NCBI GenBank assembly: GCA_003342895.1
Contig: PTFA01000085.1
Coordinates: 2,136,897-2,200,896, forward strand
From: Casuarius casuarius
Taxonomy: Eukaryota > Chordata > Aves > Casuariiformes > Casuariidae
Reading direction: 5' to 3'
DNA: 64,000 bases
Part shown: one piece after another, positions 1 through 10,856 of the stretch
Position numbering within the stretch: the stretch's first letter is position 1
Layout of the letters: the number at the start of each line of letters is the position of its first letter
Notes under the pieces: model-generated
What the model was told of the DNA's origin: nothing
What the model saw: the letters and a program-made list of their open reading frames with translations, nothing else
Database searches by the model: none
Program-made: the position numbers and the translations under genes

Positions 1-577
1 ACAGCAACGATAAATTTGAATGATTCGCGGTAATAGCTGTGGCATTCAGAGAGAATTCGCAGTTCTTGCCTTGAAGCATCAAAAGCTTACTGTGTTAGGA
101 GGATTTTTAATCTTCCCGTGTTTCGTAACTAGAGATCCAATGAGCCGCTTTTCTGCGAGCAGCTGGGCGGTGTTCCCTGTGTTCCGGTCAAATGCCAGGC
201 TGAGTAACTGCGTTCTTAGTTCTCACCCCGTTTCCTTCCCGCGGCAAGAGCGGTGTGGTGCGGTGTGGTGTCTGCTCGGCACGGAGCTCAGCTCTTCAAG
301 TGTCAGCAGCACGCCAGAAACGGATAAGGTATGGTTTTTAGCACAGCTGTTCTAGTGCATGAAGTGTCTTAGAATCAAAGGCACTGAAAAAGCATCAACT
401 ATTATTTTTAATCAATGAAGCTCCGGCAGCCTGTTGGGGTCCCTCAAGACCGCCCATCCCACAGGGTTTCGGACTGCAGTGGTAAAGGCAAACCTCCAGC
501 ACGCCCCTGGAGACGGTGTCTCCCGCAGGAGGTGGTGTTAGCCAGTATGATACCTCATCCTGCCCCAGGCTTCCCGC
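1..577. other. Non-coding DNA, no gene recognised
   Basis: All frames are interrupted or short, and no protein family motif is visible. The middle part (about 225-300) is mildly CpG-rich. The only structure I can support here is a short 10-base tandem duplication, listed separately. Confidence 0.6.
250..269. repeat. 10-bp tandem duplication
   Basis: The unit GCGGTGTGGT occurs twice in perfect head-to-tail order inside a short CpG-containing stretch. It is most simply explained by replication slippage, and no function is implied. Confidence 0.85.
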
Positions 578-704
578 GTGATCTTAGTCCAGTCTCCTAG
601 TCTCCATACTTCCTACCCTGTCTGTAAAATGGGATAACTGCACATAACCTTCGCAGAGATGGCAAGATTAAATGCACTAAAGACTGAGAGCTTTGATCTT
701 GCAC
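578..704 (+). mobile_element. Old MIR-type SINE relic
   Basis: The segment carries the diagnostic string CTGTAAAATGGGATAA, followed by a decayed AAGATTAAATGCACTAAAG block and an AGCTTTGATCTTGCAC end. This is the order expected in the core and 3' part of MIR-family, tRNA-derived SINEs. The upstream part, from GTGATCTTAGTCC, also fits the family but is strongly diverged. MIR-type copies are ancient and immobile. They occur at low density in birds and reptiles. The strand is given in the usual MIR consensus orientation; the subfamily is not assigned. Confidence 0.6.
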
Positions 705-3700
705 TAATCTAGTTCCTAAGGTTTCTAGTTCCTCGAGAGCTTTGCGGGGATGTTAACCGAATCTAACCTGGAATGGCGCCAAGCGAATGTCCTGCAAGCG
801 AGGAATCCCGGTGGACTGCCCTGGGTTTAACGTGTGTGTTGTCTGCGTTTTCTGAAGGAGTTCAAAGCAGCCTCCAATTTGCACTCGTGTTTTCGTCTGC
901 GCAGGTACACGTGACTGAAAAGGACATCCCAGCCCAGCGCCGTTCCATTGGGCTACTCTACCGGGAGCATTCCTAGCGTGAGGGAATCGGCTAGTGCATA
1001 ACTGTTCCTCAGGAGTGTCCCTATTTCCACTTGTCAAGATTTAAAAAATTAACCTGGAGGCAACAATAACAAACTGAAGCCTGTTCCCTACCAGACAGTG
1101 CTGTNGAGCATATCTTTATAGAGGGAGGATACAACCCGAGTAGGAGCATGATAAAAATAACACCGAGCTATCTATCTAATCCCTTGTCAAATTCTCTAGA
1201 TCCTTTAGGCAACGTGTGCGCAGTTAAGATGTTAATTGGGCAGGGAATGTGTTGGGTAAGTTGAGGCAGTTATTGCTGTTGGAGATACACTTATCATCCA
1301 CAGATCAGTCACATACTTTGTCTGGCACTTGCTAGTGTCAAATGCTTCACATTTGTTACTGAGGACAGCTGCTACCTAATCTCCTGGATGTAAANGTGAA
1401 AGGTTGGCGTTTGTCTGCACGTGAGCTTTCTCTGTAGGAATACATGTGCCCCCTGCCTGCACTGAGGGGTCTGGAGAGCCCGGGACCAAGAAACGAGTCA
1501 CGATATTCACGGTTCCCTGCTTATTAATTTTCAGAAAANAGATGCTCTGGACTGGGAATCCAAATAAAGGAAAAGATTTTTTTTTCTTTTTTTCCTCTTT
1601 TTTTTTTCTTTTCCTTCCTCCAAGAATAGAACCAACATCAACATTAATCATCTGGAGAAGCATAGTAGTGCAACCGTGCCAAAATGGAGCAATGGCTGTT
1701 TTGGGGTAGGAGTTTTGGCCAGGCTCTNGACCAGTGTAAGCTGAAGTGGCTTCATCAAAATCAATTTAACATAGGTCATGCTAGTCTATTGTCACTCACC
1801 ACGTTAGGACTCTTTCTTTGTGGTTAGTGCCCTGACACTGCAAGGTTACAAGTAAATGACAAGCCGCTAGCACTGTGTTTAGGGCAGTCGGTTCAGATGT
1901 TGGAGACATTGCTTCACACTCCTGCTGATGCCAACAGAGCAGGGACGTGAAACCCAGTTTCCAATGTCAGAAGTCAGCGGCTATTCCTGGGGAAGTATGG
2001 ATGTCTGATCTTAAGAACAGGCACATAAATATAAACCAGAGATCAACATCACAGTATTATCCTGCAAGAAATGTCAAATAATCTGCAAAAACACCTCTGT
2101 TTCTTGTTCATGTCCGTAGGCTAGACAGAGCTTGGGGCTACTTAATCCGCCGATCTGCACCACCATCTGTCGCTGTTTGAGTGCCTGCAACGTGTGGCTT
2201 CAGCTCGGTATGGGGATCTAACATCCTTCAGTTCTGCTGCAACTGGTGTGAGCAAGGGGTGGTGGGAAGCTTGTCAGGGGGTGAAATTCCTGTAACAGTA
2301 AGCACAAGGTTGGGTGAAATAACTTAAGTCACGTGGAAACTGAAATATGTATTAAAAGCTCACTGTTCTCCTTTACTAGGACTGTGGCCAGGATTTTCAN
2401 TTTAACAGGGACTTGTATATCTTAGTTTGGAGATGTAAACTCTTCCAGATTTAGGAATATCTTGGAGGCTTTTTTAATCATATCGTCTTTTTTGATTGCT
2501 CAGGTAACACACTCAAAGACCGTGGTTAATACCTTTGCAGCTAGTGCTCAGCTGTAGAAGTACAGCAGTAGTAGAAGTCCAACAGTGGTAGTTATCACCA
2601 TAATTCTGTGGGCACAGCCAGAGCACAGTAGGATAATATGTTTTGCAATAATAGGGCATATGTGTAAGGCCGTTGCCAGGTGAGCTGCTGAGGCAGCTTT
2701 AAAATAGCTCCGGACTGGCGGCTTTTGATTGAAGCTCTGTTCTCTAGCTCATTCCAGTGGTCAGTATGAAGCACTCCAAAACACACANCATCTTACTGCC
2801 TGCCAGATCCTGCTTGCTGTTGCCACTTGCCTCTTGACATGCCAAACCTCCGTGCTTTCAGGCGGCTGGTGGTAGCCATCAAACGGCTGTATGGGGAGCC
2901 GGGAAAGAGGCATTTGAAAACAGAGCTGCTCAGATTGCCTTAAAATTCTCTGCCTGTCCTGAAAAATTCTGCCAGCTCAAGGTTTTGGCAAAGCCTGCGT
3001 TATGCTTGGGAAGCTGCGCTGAATTTAAACCACAGCATTAGTCCTATCTGCATCTGAAGCAGGGTGGTGATGAGAAGAGGGAGAAGAAATGTTTGCCAAA
3101 TGGACTAAAGAAGTAAACTTAATTCTGAGTGACTATGTACAGCCATTGCAACTTTTGTGCAAACGAACAGCTTGGGCAATTTTTTTTAAATATTCCTGGG
3201 AATAATGGCAGTAATAAAACTGGGGTTTATGGCATTCTGAGCTACAGCAGAGACTTTAATCACACTTTTCTAGGTATTTAGGCAAGCCCTGGGCATGAGA
3301 ATTTATCCTACTGTCTTCAGCATTGATGGAGCAAGGTATTTGCTATGATGAATCAGAAAAGTCTGCATATAAATACTGCCTCTTGGCAGGAGGCAGAATA
3401 TCTGTATTCATCAGCAATATATTATTTTACAGTTGATTCCTTTGTGACAGCCTCCCCATGATGGAAAATCTCTTCTGGCGAGGCACTTAAACACAGATTT
3501 ATTTTTCTGATGGAAGTTAACTGGGGCTGTGATTCCACTGGCTCATAAACACTGACTGTGTAACGAAACTTTGGCAAAGGCAGCCTATAAGACTCTGGCG
3601 CAGAGAGGCTCGCATCTATAAAAGGCAAGCTCCGTCCTTTGTTTATTCCCTAGTAAACCAGTGAAGTATGTCATGGTATTTAAGCATTAACTCTGCGTAT

Positions 3701-5744
3701 TTTATTTTCCCTTCTAATTTACAGGTCAGTGGAAAACAGAGATTGACCAAGTTGACTAAAGAGTCAGAGGCAGTTCATAAAAAAAGACTGGAAAGGAAAG
3801 TGTTTCCCAGCTCTGCAGACAATGGGTAGCAGCGTACGTTTATGGTGAGGTATTACAAGCCTCAGGTGCCACAAGAANTCTAAACTCAAGTGATTTAAAG
3901 CCATCCTAGCAAGCAATAAACTTGAAATGGCATTTAAACACAAGGGGAAAGTCAAGCTATATGTATTTAAGAGAAATTACTGATGTGGACAATTAGATAT
4001 TGACATCTAATGGTACTGAAGGCTTCTCTGCAGTTACCAGAAGAAAAACATTTCACTTAATGCATCGCCCACTTGCACTATTCACTGGAGCACCGGATGC
4101 ATTTCACTAGCAGTTTAATTCAGATCAGGATGGCACTTTTGTTGTGAACCTCGCTGTCAGTCTCACTTACTGTTCCTCAGTTTGTATTGTTCAGTGGTCT
4201 GGAGAGACACAAAGCAGGTACCTTTTGGATGAAACTAAACCAGAAGATGTGGTCAGAGCACAAACAGGCATTCAGTTCACACAGAACCGGAGAAAGTCTG
4301 AAAGAAAACTCCCCAAAGCACATGCAGGGCAAGGAGTGGTCCTGAGTACCAAATGTTTTGCTCAACAGATCTGCTGATCGTACACCACATCACTTGCTAG
4401 TGTAGATACAATTGTACTCAACTATTAGTAAACAGCTTCTCTTAATCACGCTTTTGGATTTCCTGGGTTGGATATCTAGCTAGCACACTCAGGGCAAGTT
4501 CACTGAAACCAGTTAGTATTAATAAAGTCTGTCCTAAATATTACAGTAGCTTTATAGTCAACTCAGTTTGCCAGCTACTGTCTCCTGTTCTGTAAAATAT
4601 GAGCTGCACAGAGCCTGAGGGAGAGATGGCTGGAGTTGCTCTAAGTACCAGCTTCCACATCCCAAAGCTGCAGGAAACAGAAATTCAAACAGCGTAGTCA
4701 ACATATTGTTTCTTCCCCCTCCACCTTTACGTAACCAGCAGACTGTGCAGATGACCACCTCTTCTTCTATACTGAAATGCGTAGTTCAACCTAACATTTC
4801 TTTCATCCCTTACAAAAATGCCCATTAAATGTATTAATTGCATGCAAAAATGAGATTAAACTCTGCCAAGATTAAGCCCTGTCACAGGAACACCCGATGA
4901 ACCTTCAGAAAGACTAAAAGAATTACTAAATTAAGAAACATATTAAAAATAATGTCCACTAAATATGATGTTAGAAATAAGTGAGTTAATATTTTTCATC
5001 AGCATGTAGTTACACGAATAAGAGCACACTCGCTGTCCTTTAAGAGGGAAGTTAACATTGGAAAAGGAAAGGTGGGAGCATTTGACACTGCAATATATAA
5101 ACTGTGTTAATATCAAGAGACCTCAGTCTTGCCACCTTTGAAGTTTTCCATGACAGTAGTAGTGGGGGGATATCTGTTTAACACCAGATGTAATCTGTAT
5201 TCCTAGGTTGGAAATCTTTCAGGATTGGAAGAAACTTGCTTTGATATTTATAGGTTTTTCACTCAGCTCTATGGAAAAATACCTTTTTAAAAAGTAATTT
5301 CAGACAGGAAGAGAAAGGAAGGGTTTAAATTAAAAAGGGTTCAAAGCTAAAATTGCCCTCATAGTATTTTGCCACAGTTTTGACTTGTTCTGTCATTTTC
5401 TAGGATGAGATTTCGAATACTCCCGATATGAAAAGGGCAACACGAGACAATGTTCACTCTTGCTTCCTTATTCAGCTTGAAAGAGCAGCCGGAACCGTGA
5501 CCCAGTGAGAAAGCCCAAGTATGGCTATGAAAATGTTTCTGCCAGGACCGACTGTGGCTGCGAGCTCAGCCCACCGCCCTTGCCTCTCGTCAGCAGCTGC
5601 CTGCCAAGACCCGTCACTCGCGCCGCAGCCCCGAGGGCNAGACGGAGGCTGCGCGGCTCCCGGCTGCCTCGCGAAGGCTTCGTTCCCCCAAAGGATGCTG
5701 CTCTCTTCTGCGCGCACGTTTGCCATTCGCTCCCTTTGATGATC
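705..5744. other. Non-coding DNA, no gene recognised
   Basis: About 5 kb with frequent stops in every frame, several single Ns and no coding motif. A long polypyrimidine run at 1577-1621 is listed separately. An open frame of 77 codons at 4144-4377 on the plus strand has no recognisable domain and is matched by an open frame on the opposite strand, so it is treated as chance. Positions 5560-5710 are CpG-richer than the surroundings, but I see no convincing promoter there. Confidence 0.6.
1577..1621. repeat. Polypyrimidine low-complexity tract
   Basis: A 45-base run of only T and C, mostly T, with a few C interruptions. It can be read as a degraded poly(A) tail on the minus strand or as simple low-complexity sequence. 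No retroposon body could be recognised next to it. Confidence 0.9.
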
Positions 5745-5984
5745 GCGTGAGCTGCTGTTTGTGGTACCCGTTTCACTTGTATTAAAATAAACACGAAATT
5801 ACGTATGCAGCCGACAGCAGCTTTAAGTAGGCAGGCAATCTCTTCGCACTCGGAGAGGGCAGAAGGCACAGGTGGAATGAGCCGCAGCTGTTTGTAAACT
5901 CTTTCTCCACCATGCCAATCGTTTTGAAGTGGGAGCGATCTCCAGGGATGTCCCAGCTTCTGCACATGCCTATGTCACTTATTT
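5745..5984. promoter_or_regulatory. Enhancer-like stretch, possible conserved non-coding element
   Basis: The block has no long open frame with coding character but is dense in motif-like words: CACGAAATTACG, TAAAATAAACACG (forkhead-like), CAGCTGTTTGTAAAC (E-box next to a forkhead-like TGTTTGTAAAC) and TTAAGTAGGCAGG. This texture is typical of vertebrate conserved non-coding elements. That is an inference from composition only, because no alignment was possible. Confidence 0.25.
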
Positions 5985-6000
5985 AAAAAAAAAAAAAAAA
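5985..6000. repeat. A16 homopolymer
   Basis: Sixteen uninterrupted A residues follow ATTT. No retroposon body was recognised upstream, so it may be simple sequence and not a retroposon tail. Confidence 0.95.
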
Positions 6001-7559
6001 GCATCATTCAGGATCCTGGAGAAGCGTGAAGTCATGGGCACCTTGGCCCTAATTCCGCAGTCATTTACCCTTGTGTAACTGGAAATTGTTCAGCTGAAGC
6101 CTGTGAAGTCATGCTGGCACGAAATGGCTTGTGAGACCAGAATCAAGACTCTCCTCTTTTCACTAAGGTATTTTAATTGGAGCTACTTCTGATCAGAAGG
6201 GAAACAAAAACAAGGACAAAACTCTGCCTCAAGCAAACATCCTGAAAGATCTGGATTTTTTCCCCTCACCTGAGGAAACAACAGGCTCACTGTAAATTTA
6301 GACCACAGTGAGTCAGATTCCAACTGAAGTGTTGGACCTCCCCTCTCCACTACAAGTTCCAGCCACTACTTTTCTTCTGCAAAATTTTGACCAAAAGCTT
6401 AAAGATCAATCCCCCTGCCTGTATGTGGTTACTGACTCTGCAAGGGAATTGCAGATGGGAAGATGTGTGCGCAGTTACCTTGCAGGTCTCCTTTCCTAGC
6501 GTGGAACATGCATCCTATTTCTATGAATTGCTTTTCTACAGAATCCAACATGACTTAAACCTTTTGCTCTATTTTAGCGAGTTTTTGCTGAACTTTATGC
6601 TCTTTCTGGGAATGGCACTCTTATTCCTTTAATGGCAACAGTCATGGTTATTGCATGTTCTGAGAGATGGCAGCCCTTTCAGGAGCAGCGCCCAGTCCTC
6701 TCTGCTTTCCTTCAATTGCTGCAACTTGATGCTCCACGCCTCTTAATCAGCCCCGTCGGTCTCCCCACTTGCAATAGGTGCAGCTCGCTCTATCCCCTCG
6801 TTTGCTCTTTGGTCTCGTCTTGGTCAGCACTGAACTGCTTGCTTGCAACTACACCCCTGTATGCTTCTGATTTTTAGTACAGATGTATTCCTCACCTGAG
6901 TCTTCTTAGCTCTCGCTGCTGCCCTGGAACTCCATTCTTATGGCCACAGTATAATCCATGTTTCAGTGTATATCAATGTATATCAGCCTTCATCTGCCTA
7001 GTGAGACACCAGTCTTTTCTGGCTTTTCCTTTACTTCCCCAATCCTTTTTTACCTCTTGCCTTTGCTTCAGCTATGCCCTTCATTGCAAAAGAAGAACCA
7101 GTTCAATACTGCAGAGGCAGTGGAGACAAAACTAACTGAATGTTAGAGAGGCCAAAACCTTCCCTTTTGAATCTCTTGGAACAAAATTGAACCAATATTG
7201 GTGATGGCATTCCAGTAACCCTGGAGGCTCTGACACGGATCAGCGCTACCTTGGGTCCTCAGGACAGAGGCCGTTGTAACTCTCTGCAGTNGCACTGGGA
7301 GGGCCGTGGAGCCACGCTGCGTACGCAAGTATAGGTATGGAACAAACCAGTATTAAGAAAAGGTAAATTTGTTTGGTGTAACTGGACCCCCTAGCTAAAA
7401 CTGAGAAGGGAAAAAGGAAACTCAGAACACGAGGACTTGCCAAAAATCAGAACACAAACAGGCAGCTGAACTGGGACTTGGATCTCAACGCATGTGTTTC
7501 CAGGCCACTGGAAACTGATAGCCTAGATTTAAAGGCAGATGTGTGATTCTCAATTAAGT
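6001..7559. other. Non-coding DNA, no gene recognised
   Basis: Several short open frames exist on the plus strand (for example 6308-6499, 6387-6632 and 6632-6877). They follow one another in different frames, contain no family motif and have no matching splice sites. A short imperfect duplication of TGTATATCA lies near 6966-6985. Nothing else was supported. Confidence 0.55.
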
Positions 7560-8130
7560 ATTTTTCTTTTCTTTTAATTAATTTGGTCCCCTTCTTCTGA
7601 CAACTCTCCCCTCAATCAGGACAGCTGCACAGTTTGGATGAAAAGCCATCCACAAGGGTATCCCAACTGGAGTAGTTCTAATTAAACCCAAATAATTAAG
7701 ACATTCACAGCTGGCACATGAAGTCTGTGGAAACTGGCAATAAATTTTTGTGCAGGCTCCCATCAGCATGGGCGGGAAGCCAGAGCTGCTGTGTGCGGAG
7801 AGCTCGCTTCTCCGCCTTTCCCAGAGAGGAGCAGACCAGTACGAAAATGTCAGCTTTCTAATTAAGCCCTATTTCCATGGGTTATTAAACAAAAAAAGCC
7901 CACAAAATAAACCACAAAAATATTTTGAAATGGTATTACCCATTTAAACCATTCTTGAGACCAAAAAAGAAACTGTCACATTAACTTGTATACCAAGCTT
8001 TCAGCAGACACGATTTAAATGCTAAGTTATTAAACCACTGCACAGCTATATTTATACTGGAAATTGCATTTGACCCTTTCAAAGAACTTCAGATCTGTGC
8101 CACGCTCAGTCCCATGGTGTTACGGATACA
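7560..8130. promoter_or_regulatory. Enhancer-like A+T-rich block, possible conserved non-coding element
   Basis: Homeodomain-type cores recur: TTAATTAATTTGG, TTCTAATTAAACCC, AATAATTAAG, CTTTCTAATTAAGCCC and GTTATTAAAC (twice). Words such as CACATTAACTTG and TTAAATGCTAAG also occur. The middle (7760-7830) is briefly G+C-rich. Open frames are short and interrupted. Clustering of TAATTA cores over about 500 bases is common in developmental enhancers. Conservation has not been tested, so the call is an inference. Confidence 0.3.
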
Positions 8131-8289
8131 CTTGAAACTGCAGAAATGTTGTTAAATTCTTCTATTTAGCTTATGAAAACTCTGTGGATTCAGTGCCCTG
8201 GACTTTAGCCCAGACTTTAATATTCAGTCTGAAGCCTTACAGGGAGAGTTCTGGAAAACGCTTTTGGCATTGACAGACTTCTTTCTTAC

Positions 8290-8442
8290 CTGCCCATATT
8301 AGACCAAAGAAACACAAGCGAAAAGTATGACTCAGGCACTGTGAAAACTCCAGCGCGTAAGAGCGCTGGATATGCTCGACCCCATCGTGGTTTAAAAAGG
8401 AAGGCAAAACTCTCTAATTCCTTGGAGTCTAGGTATTAATCA
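8290..8442 (-). ncRNA. Candidate non-coding exon (splice-site based)
   Basis: Read on the minus strand, a pyrimidine-rich acceptor (GAGCTTTCTTCTAG) precedes position 8442, and a strong donor (CAG then GTAAGA) follows position 8290. They bracket 153 bases. All three frames contain stops close to the start, so this would not be an internal coding exon. It could be an exon of a long non-coding RNA or an untranslated exon. It lies about 1.6 kb downstream, in minus-strand direction, of a first-exon candidate at 10087-10189, which would be a compatible partner. Splice consensus pairs occur by chance in a window this size, so only RNA evidence could confirm it. Confidence 0.15.
8349..8370. repeat. 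Perfect inverted repeat, 8-bp stem and 6-base loop
   Basis: TCCAGCGC is followed by GTAAGA and then by the exact reverse complement GCGCTGGA. The arms are G+C-rich and CpG-containing in an otherwise A+T-rich neighbourhood. It may be only a chance hairpin; it lies inside the candidate minus-strand exon. Confidence 0.8.
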
Positions 8443-8479
8443 CTAGAAGAAAGCTCTTGGCAGCAGGCTGAGGGGCAAC

Positions 8480-9340
8480 CTGAGCAATTACAGAGTGACG
8501 AGACTCCCCTCCGTACTCGAAGCCTGCCTGCCGAGAGGCCGCCTTAGCCTCCCCTCGGCCCGAAGTCGCGACCTCCTCCGAGCAGGGGTAGCTGCTAGAC
8601 CCCGGCGGGGTCGGCTGAGCGACAGCAGCAAGCTGAGCCCCCTTTTTCCATGCAGACGCTTCCTAGGCCCAACCAGTAAAATTCTGGTGAACAGATCCTA
8701 CCTGTTGTTGTTAACTAAAATCGTACTATAAAAGATGATTAACGCATTTTGTAAGACAGCCAGTAGGAATAGCCTCCTCCAGTGCACTTGGAGGAGAAAG
8801 CCGGACTAGAGACCAAAGTTTTCCTTTGAAGTAACTAAGGAAAAGCTCTTAACCCATAACCATTCCAGTTCTGTTTCCTCAAACCAAACTTCTGGGAAAG
8901 AAAACTTCTTCATCACGGAAAAATGAGAAGAAACAGTCCTGCTTATTAACAATGCAGCAAAAAAAGTAGCCTTAATCTAAACCAAAATCCTAAAAATGCC
9001 ATTTGACGGAGTTAGTGGGTCACGTGCGGCGCACATGCAAAGATCTCCTAAACGGGAGATGGGAATTAGAGCCCTGAATAAAAGTGTCAGACATGGAAAG
9101 CACCTGTTTACAGCTCGGCGTGGGCTCGGTCCGGAGGCGCCCACCGGCACGGCCGCCCCGTCGGGGCCTCGCAGCGCTGCCCGTATTCTTGAGTGCCATC
9201 TGCTGGCACCTTGTCTAGTAGGTCTGTCCACACGTGCAGCACATGAGCCTCCCAGGCACTGTCCTGCTTCCCAGGATCCGGCCCTCCGTCGCTGTGAGGC
9301 AGGCGGCTGTCGCGCTTTCTCAAAAGCAGAGCTGACCTGT
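8480..9340. promoter_or_regulatory. CpG-rich segments flanking the main CpG island
   Basis: Two CpG-dense patches (about 8495-8640 and 9010-9320) lie within otherwise A+T-rich DNA. The second contains a palindromic E-box CACGTG in GGTCACGTGCGG near 9017-9026. Overlapping open frames on both strands here (158 codons on each strand, about 8977-9472) result from low stop density in G+C-rich sequence and show no domain. The patches probably belong to the same regulatory neighbourhood as the island centred near 11 kb. Confidence 0.4.
9191..9210 (-). promoter_or_regulatory. Candidate CTCF binding site
   Basis: On the minus strand the sequence reads GGTGCCAGCAGATGGCACTC. It matches the core of the vertebrate CTCF motif (CCA, then G/C, C-A-G, a variable pair, G-G-C and a purine or A-C-T ending). 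It sits in a CpG-rich patch about 1 kb left of the main island, a usual place for an insulator or loop anchor. Occupancy cannot be told from sequence. Confidence 0.5.
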
Positions 9341-10039
9341 CTCGCAGGCAAACTGGAGACCAGAGGAGCTCTAAGCAGCAGTGCGGAGGTGATGGTAAAG
9401 CAGGACACGTGGAAGCGGACTTTGGTCTGCATGAAGCAAGGTACTGAGCACATCAGGTANTGCTGCTTCTGATACTGCTAAAAAAGAGGCGGTGGAAGGC
9501 TGACAGGCCCCTCTCCGGCTGCAGGGGCTTGCCCACCTCACCTGGGAAACGTGAGCGTATTGCTGCTGCTTCCACCTGCTGCTCTAACAGCTTTTTTCTT
9601 CCTTTTTTATTTTTTGAAAGATATCGTAACTCATACTAAGTATCTTACCTTAGTCACTAAATTGTGCATAGGCGTGCGTTGGGCGCAGCTGTTCATAAAA
9701 TGGTACTTTGTAATATGAAAAATTATTACATTTCAGTGTTAAAGCTCTAGCCCGCCCCAGGTTTGCAGGCGGTTTTGCACTCTGTAATTCTCCAGATACT
9801 AGATAGCCATTCTTTTCTGCACAGACACTGTTTTTAGGAACAGTATTATACTGTAACGAAGCTTTATCTTCTGTCAGACAAGAGATTAGATAAGTCTTTG
9901 CTTGGATTCGCGCTGTGGGCAGCGGATAAACAAACACCTGGTGTTTTAGCCGCTCTCCCACCAGCTCCCAGGAGCAACAGCCGTTCCTGCTGGACTGAAA
10001 CACTGGCTCCATGCATGAGCTTGCGTGGTAGCAAGCGCC
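9341..10039. other. Transition DNA left of the CpG island, no gene recognised
   Basis: Composition falls back to average between two CpG-rich zones. A 179-codon minus-strand open frame (9650-10189) crosses this stretch, but from 10086 downward it has no coding character and passes a perfect splice donor. It is better read as a first exon plus intron, or as chance. A further minus-strand donor-like site (AAG then GTAAGA) lies near 9645-9650. Confidence 0.5.
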
Positions 10040-10086
10040 CTGCTCCTCCAGGAGCACCCCAAAAAGGACACGACGATGAGACTTAC

Positions 10087-10189
10087 CTCCCTGTTTGCCG
10101 CGGGGCCGCCCGGCTCCTGAGCAGGACAGGCTGGCGGAGGAGGGCCGGGTGAGGGGGCNGCCGGCCCCGGCTGGGCTGCACAGCGGCAT
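10087..10189 (-). other. Candidate first exon with Kozak-like start (minus strand)
   Basis: On the minus strand an ATG at 10189 follows GGGCCGCC, an excellent Kozak-like context except that base +4 is C. The frame stays open for 34 codons, starting MPLCSPAGAG and ending RPRGKQG, and meets an ideal donor, GAG then GTAAGT, at the 10087/10086 boundary. That would give a phase 1 intron. The peptide is rich in Ser, Pro, Gly and Arg, with no domain I recognise. One codon contains an N. The position inside the CpG island is right for a transcription start. It could equally be the first exon of a non-coding RNA with an incidental ATG. No continuing coding exon was identified to the left. Confidence 0.22.
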
Positions 10190-10286
10190 GGCGGCCCTGC
10201 TGCGCAGGCACGCGGGCGCTCAGCCTCCCCGGGGCCCCGTCAGGAGCGCGGTTACTGCGTTGCTCCGATACGAGCAGGGAATTTAA
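10188..10286 (+). other. Small open frame starting in the CpG island (plus strand)
   Basis: A 32-codon frame starts with MAALLRRHAG and ends with LRYEQGI and a TAA stop. Its ATG, in the context GCGGCATGG, carries G at +4 and overlaps the minus-strand candidate ATG by two bases. The first 27 residues lack Asp and Glu and contain several Arg, which resembles the composition of mitochondrial targeting peptides. In G+C-rich DNA such composition arises easily by chance. It may be an upstream open frame or nothing. Confidence 0.12.
10201..10211 (+). promoter_or_regulatory. NRF1-like motif
   Basis: TGCGCAGGCAC resembles the NRF1 consensus built from GCGCA half sites, with the second half imperfect. 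It lies immediately downstream of the plus-strand ATG and upstream of the minus-strand one, as expected for an island promoter element. Confidence 0.3.
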
Positions 10287-10845
10287 GTGCAGCTTTNGGA
10301 GCTGCTGTGTGTGACCAAACCCCCAAAGCGAGGTTTGTCCTTCCTCATGGGAAACAGCCAGAGTCAAGCAAGTCACTTTGGAGTACAGAAGGGGAAGAAA
10401 GCTGGGCTGGTGGCCGCTGTCTTGCGTTTATACAGTATAAATCTCGGGGTTTCCGTGTCCAGCATTCAAAACCTTCCCACAGCTGTTATTCCCCACAGAT
10501 ACGTGTCTCTCAGGTGGCTCAAGGTAAGCCGGCTTCTGGGCTCTGCCTCCTGCGTGTTTTCCCCGTGTGTTTTGCACAGGGGAGCAGTGGCTCCCCTCGC
10601 CGAAACGGGGCAAGGAGGCGCTGCGCCAAGGCCATGCGAGCCGCCATCGCTCCCGCCGACGGAGCCGGGCTACTGCCTTGCTTCCCTCACTTGCGGCCCC
10701 CTCACTTCTGCCACTGCAAGGAAGGGGGCTTGGTGGCGGGTCATGTTCCCCTCTGCTCTCCTGGCTTTAATTGAAACGAGCCTGACGCCTCTTCTCCTCC
10801 TGAGCCTTTTCTGCCTTTTGTGAGGTGAAAAGCAGCCTTCTCCAA

Positions 10846-10856
10846 GCCGCCATCTT
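10846..10856 (-). promoter_or_regulatory. YY1 consensus site
   Basis: The plus strand reads GCCGCCATCTT, so the minus strand carries AAGATGGCGGC, a full match to the extended YY1 motif often found just downstream of starts in CpG-island promoters. In such promoters the motif orientation commonly agrees with transcription, which would favour a minus-strand transcript. A shorter GCCGCCATCG match lies near 10640-10649. Confidence 0.5.

Noticed and set aside
5525..5965. 146-codon minus-strand open frame
   Set aside because: Starts in enhancer-like DNA, ends in a G+C-rich patch, contains an N and shows no domain.
8977..9472. Opposed 158-codon frames on both strands
   Set aside because: Equal-length frames on opposite strands over a CpG-rich patch are a composition effect.
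9650..10189. 179-codon minus-strand open frame as one continuous gene
   Set aside because: The frame passes through a perfect GTAAGT donor at 10086, and the remainder lacks coding texture. Only the first 103 bases are kept as a first-exon candidate.
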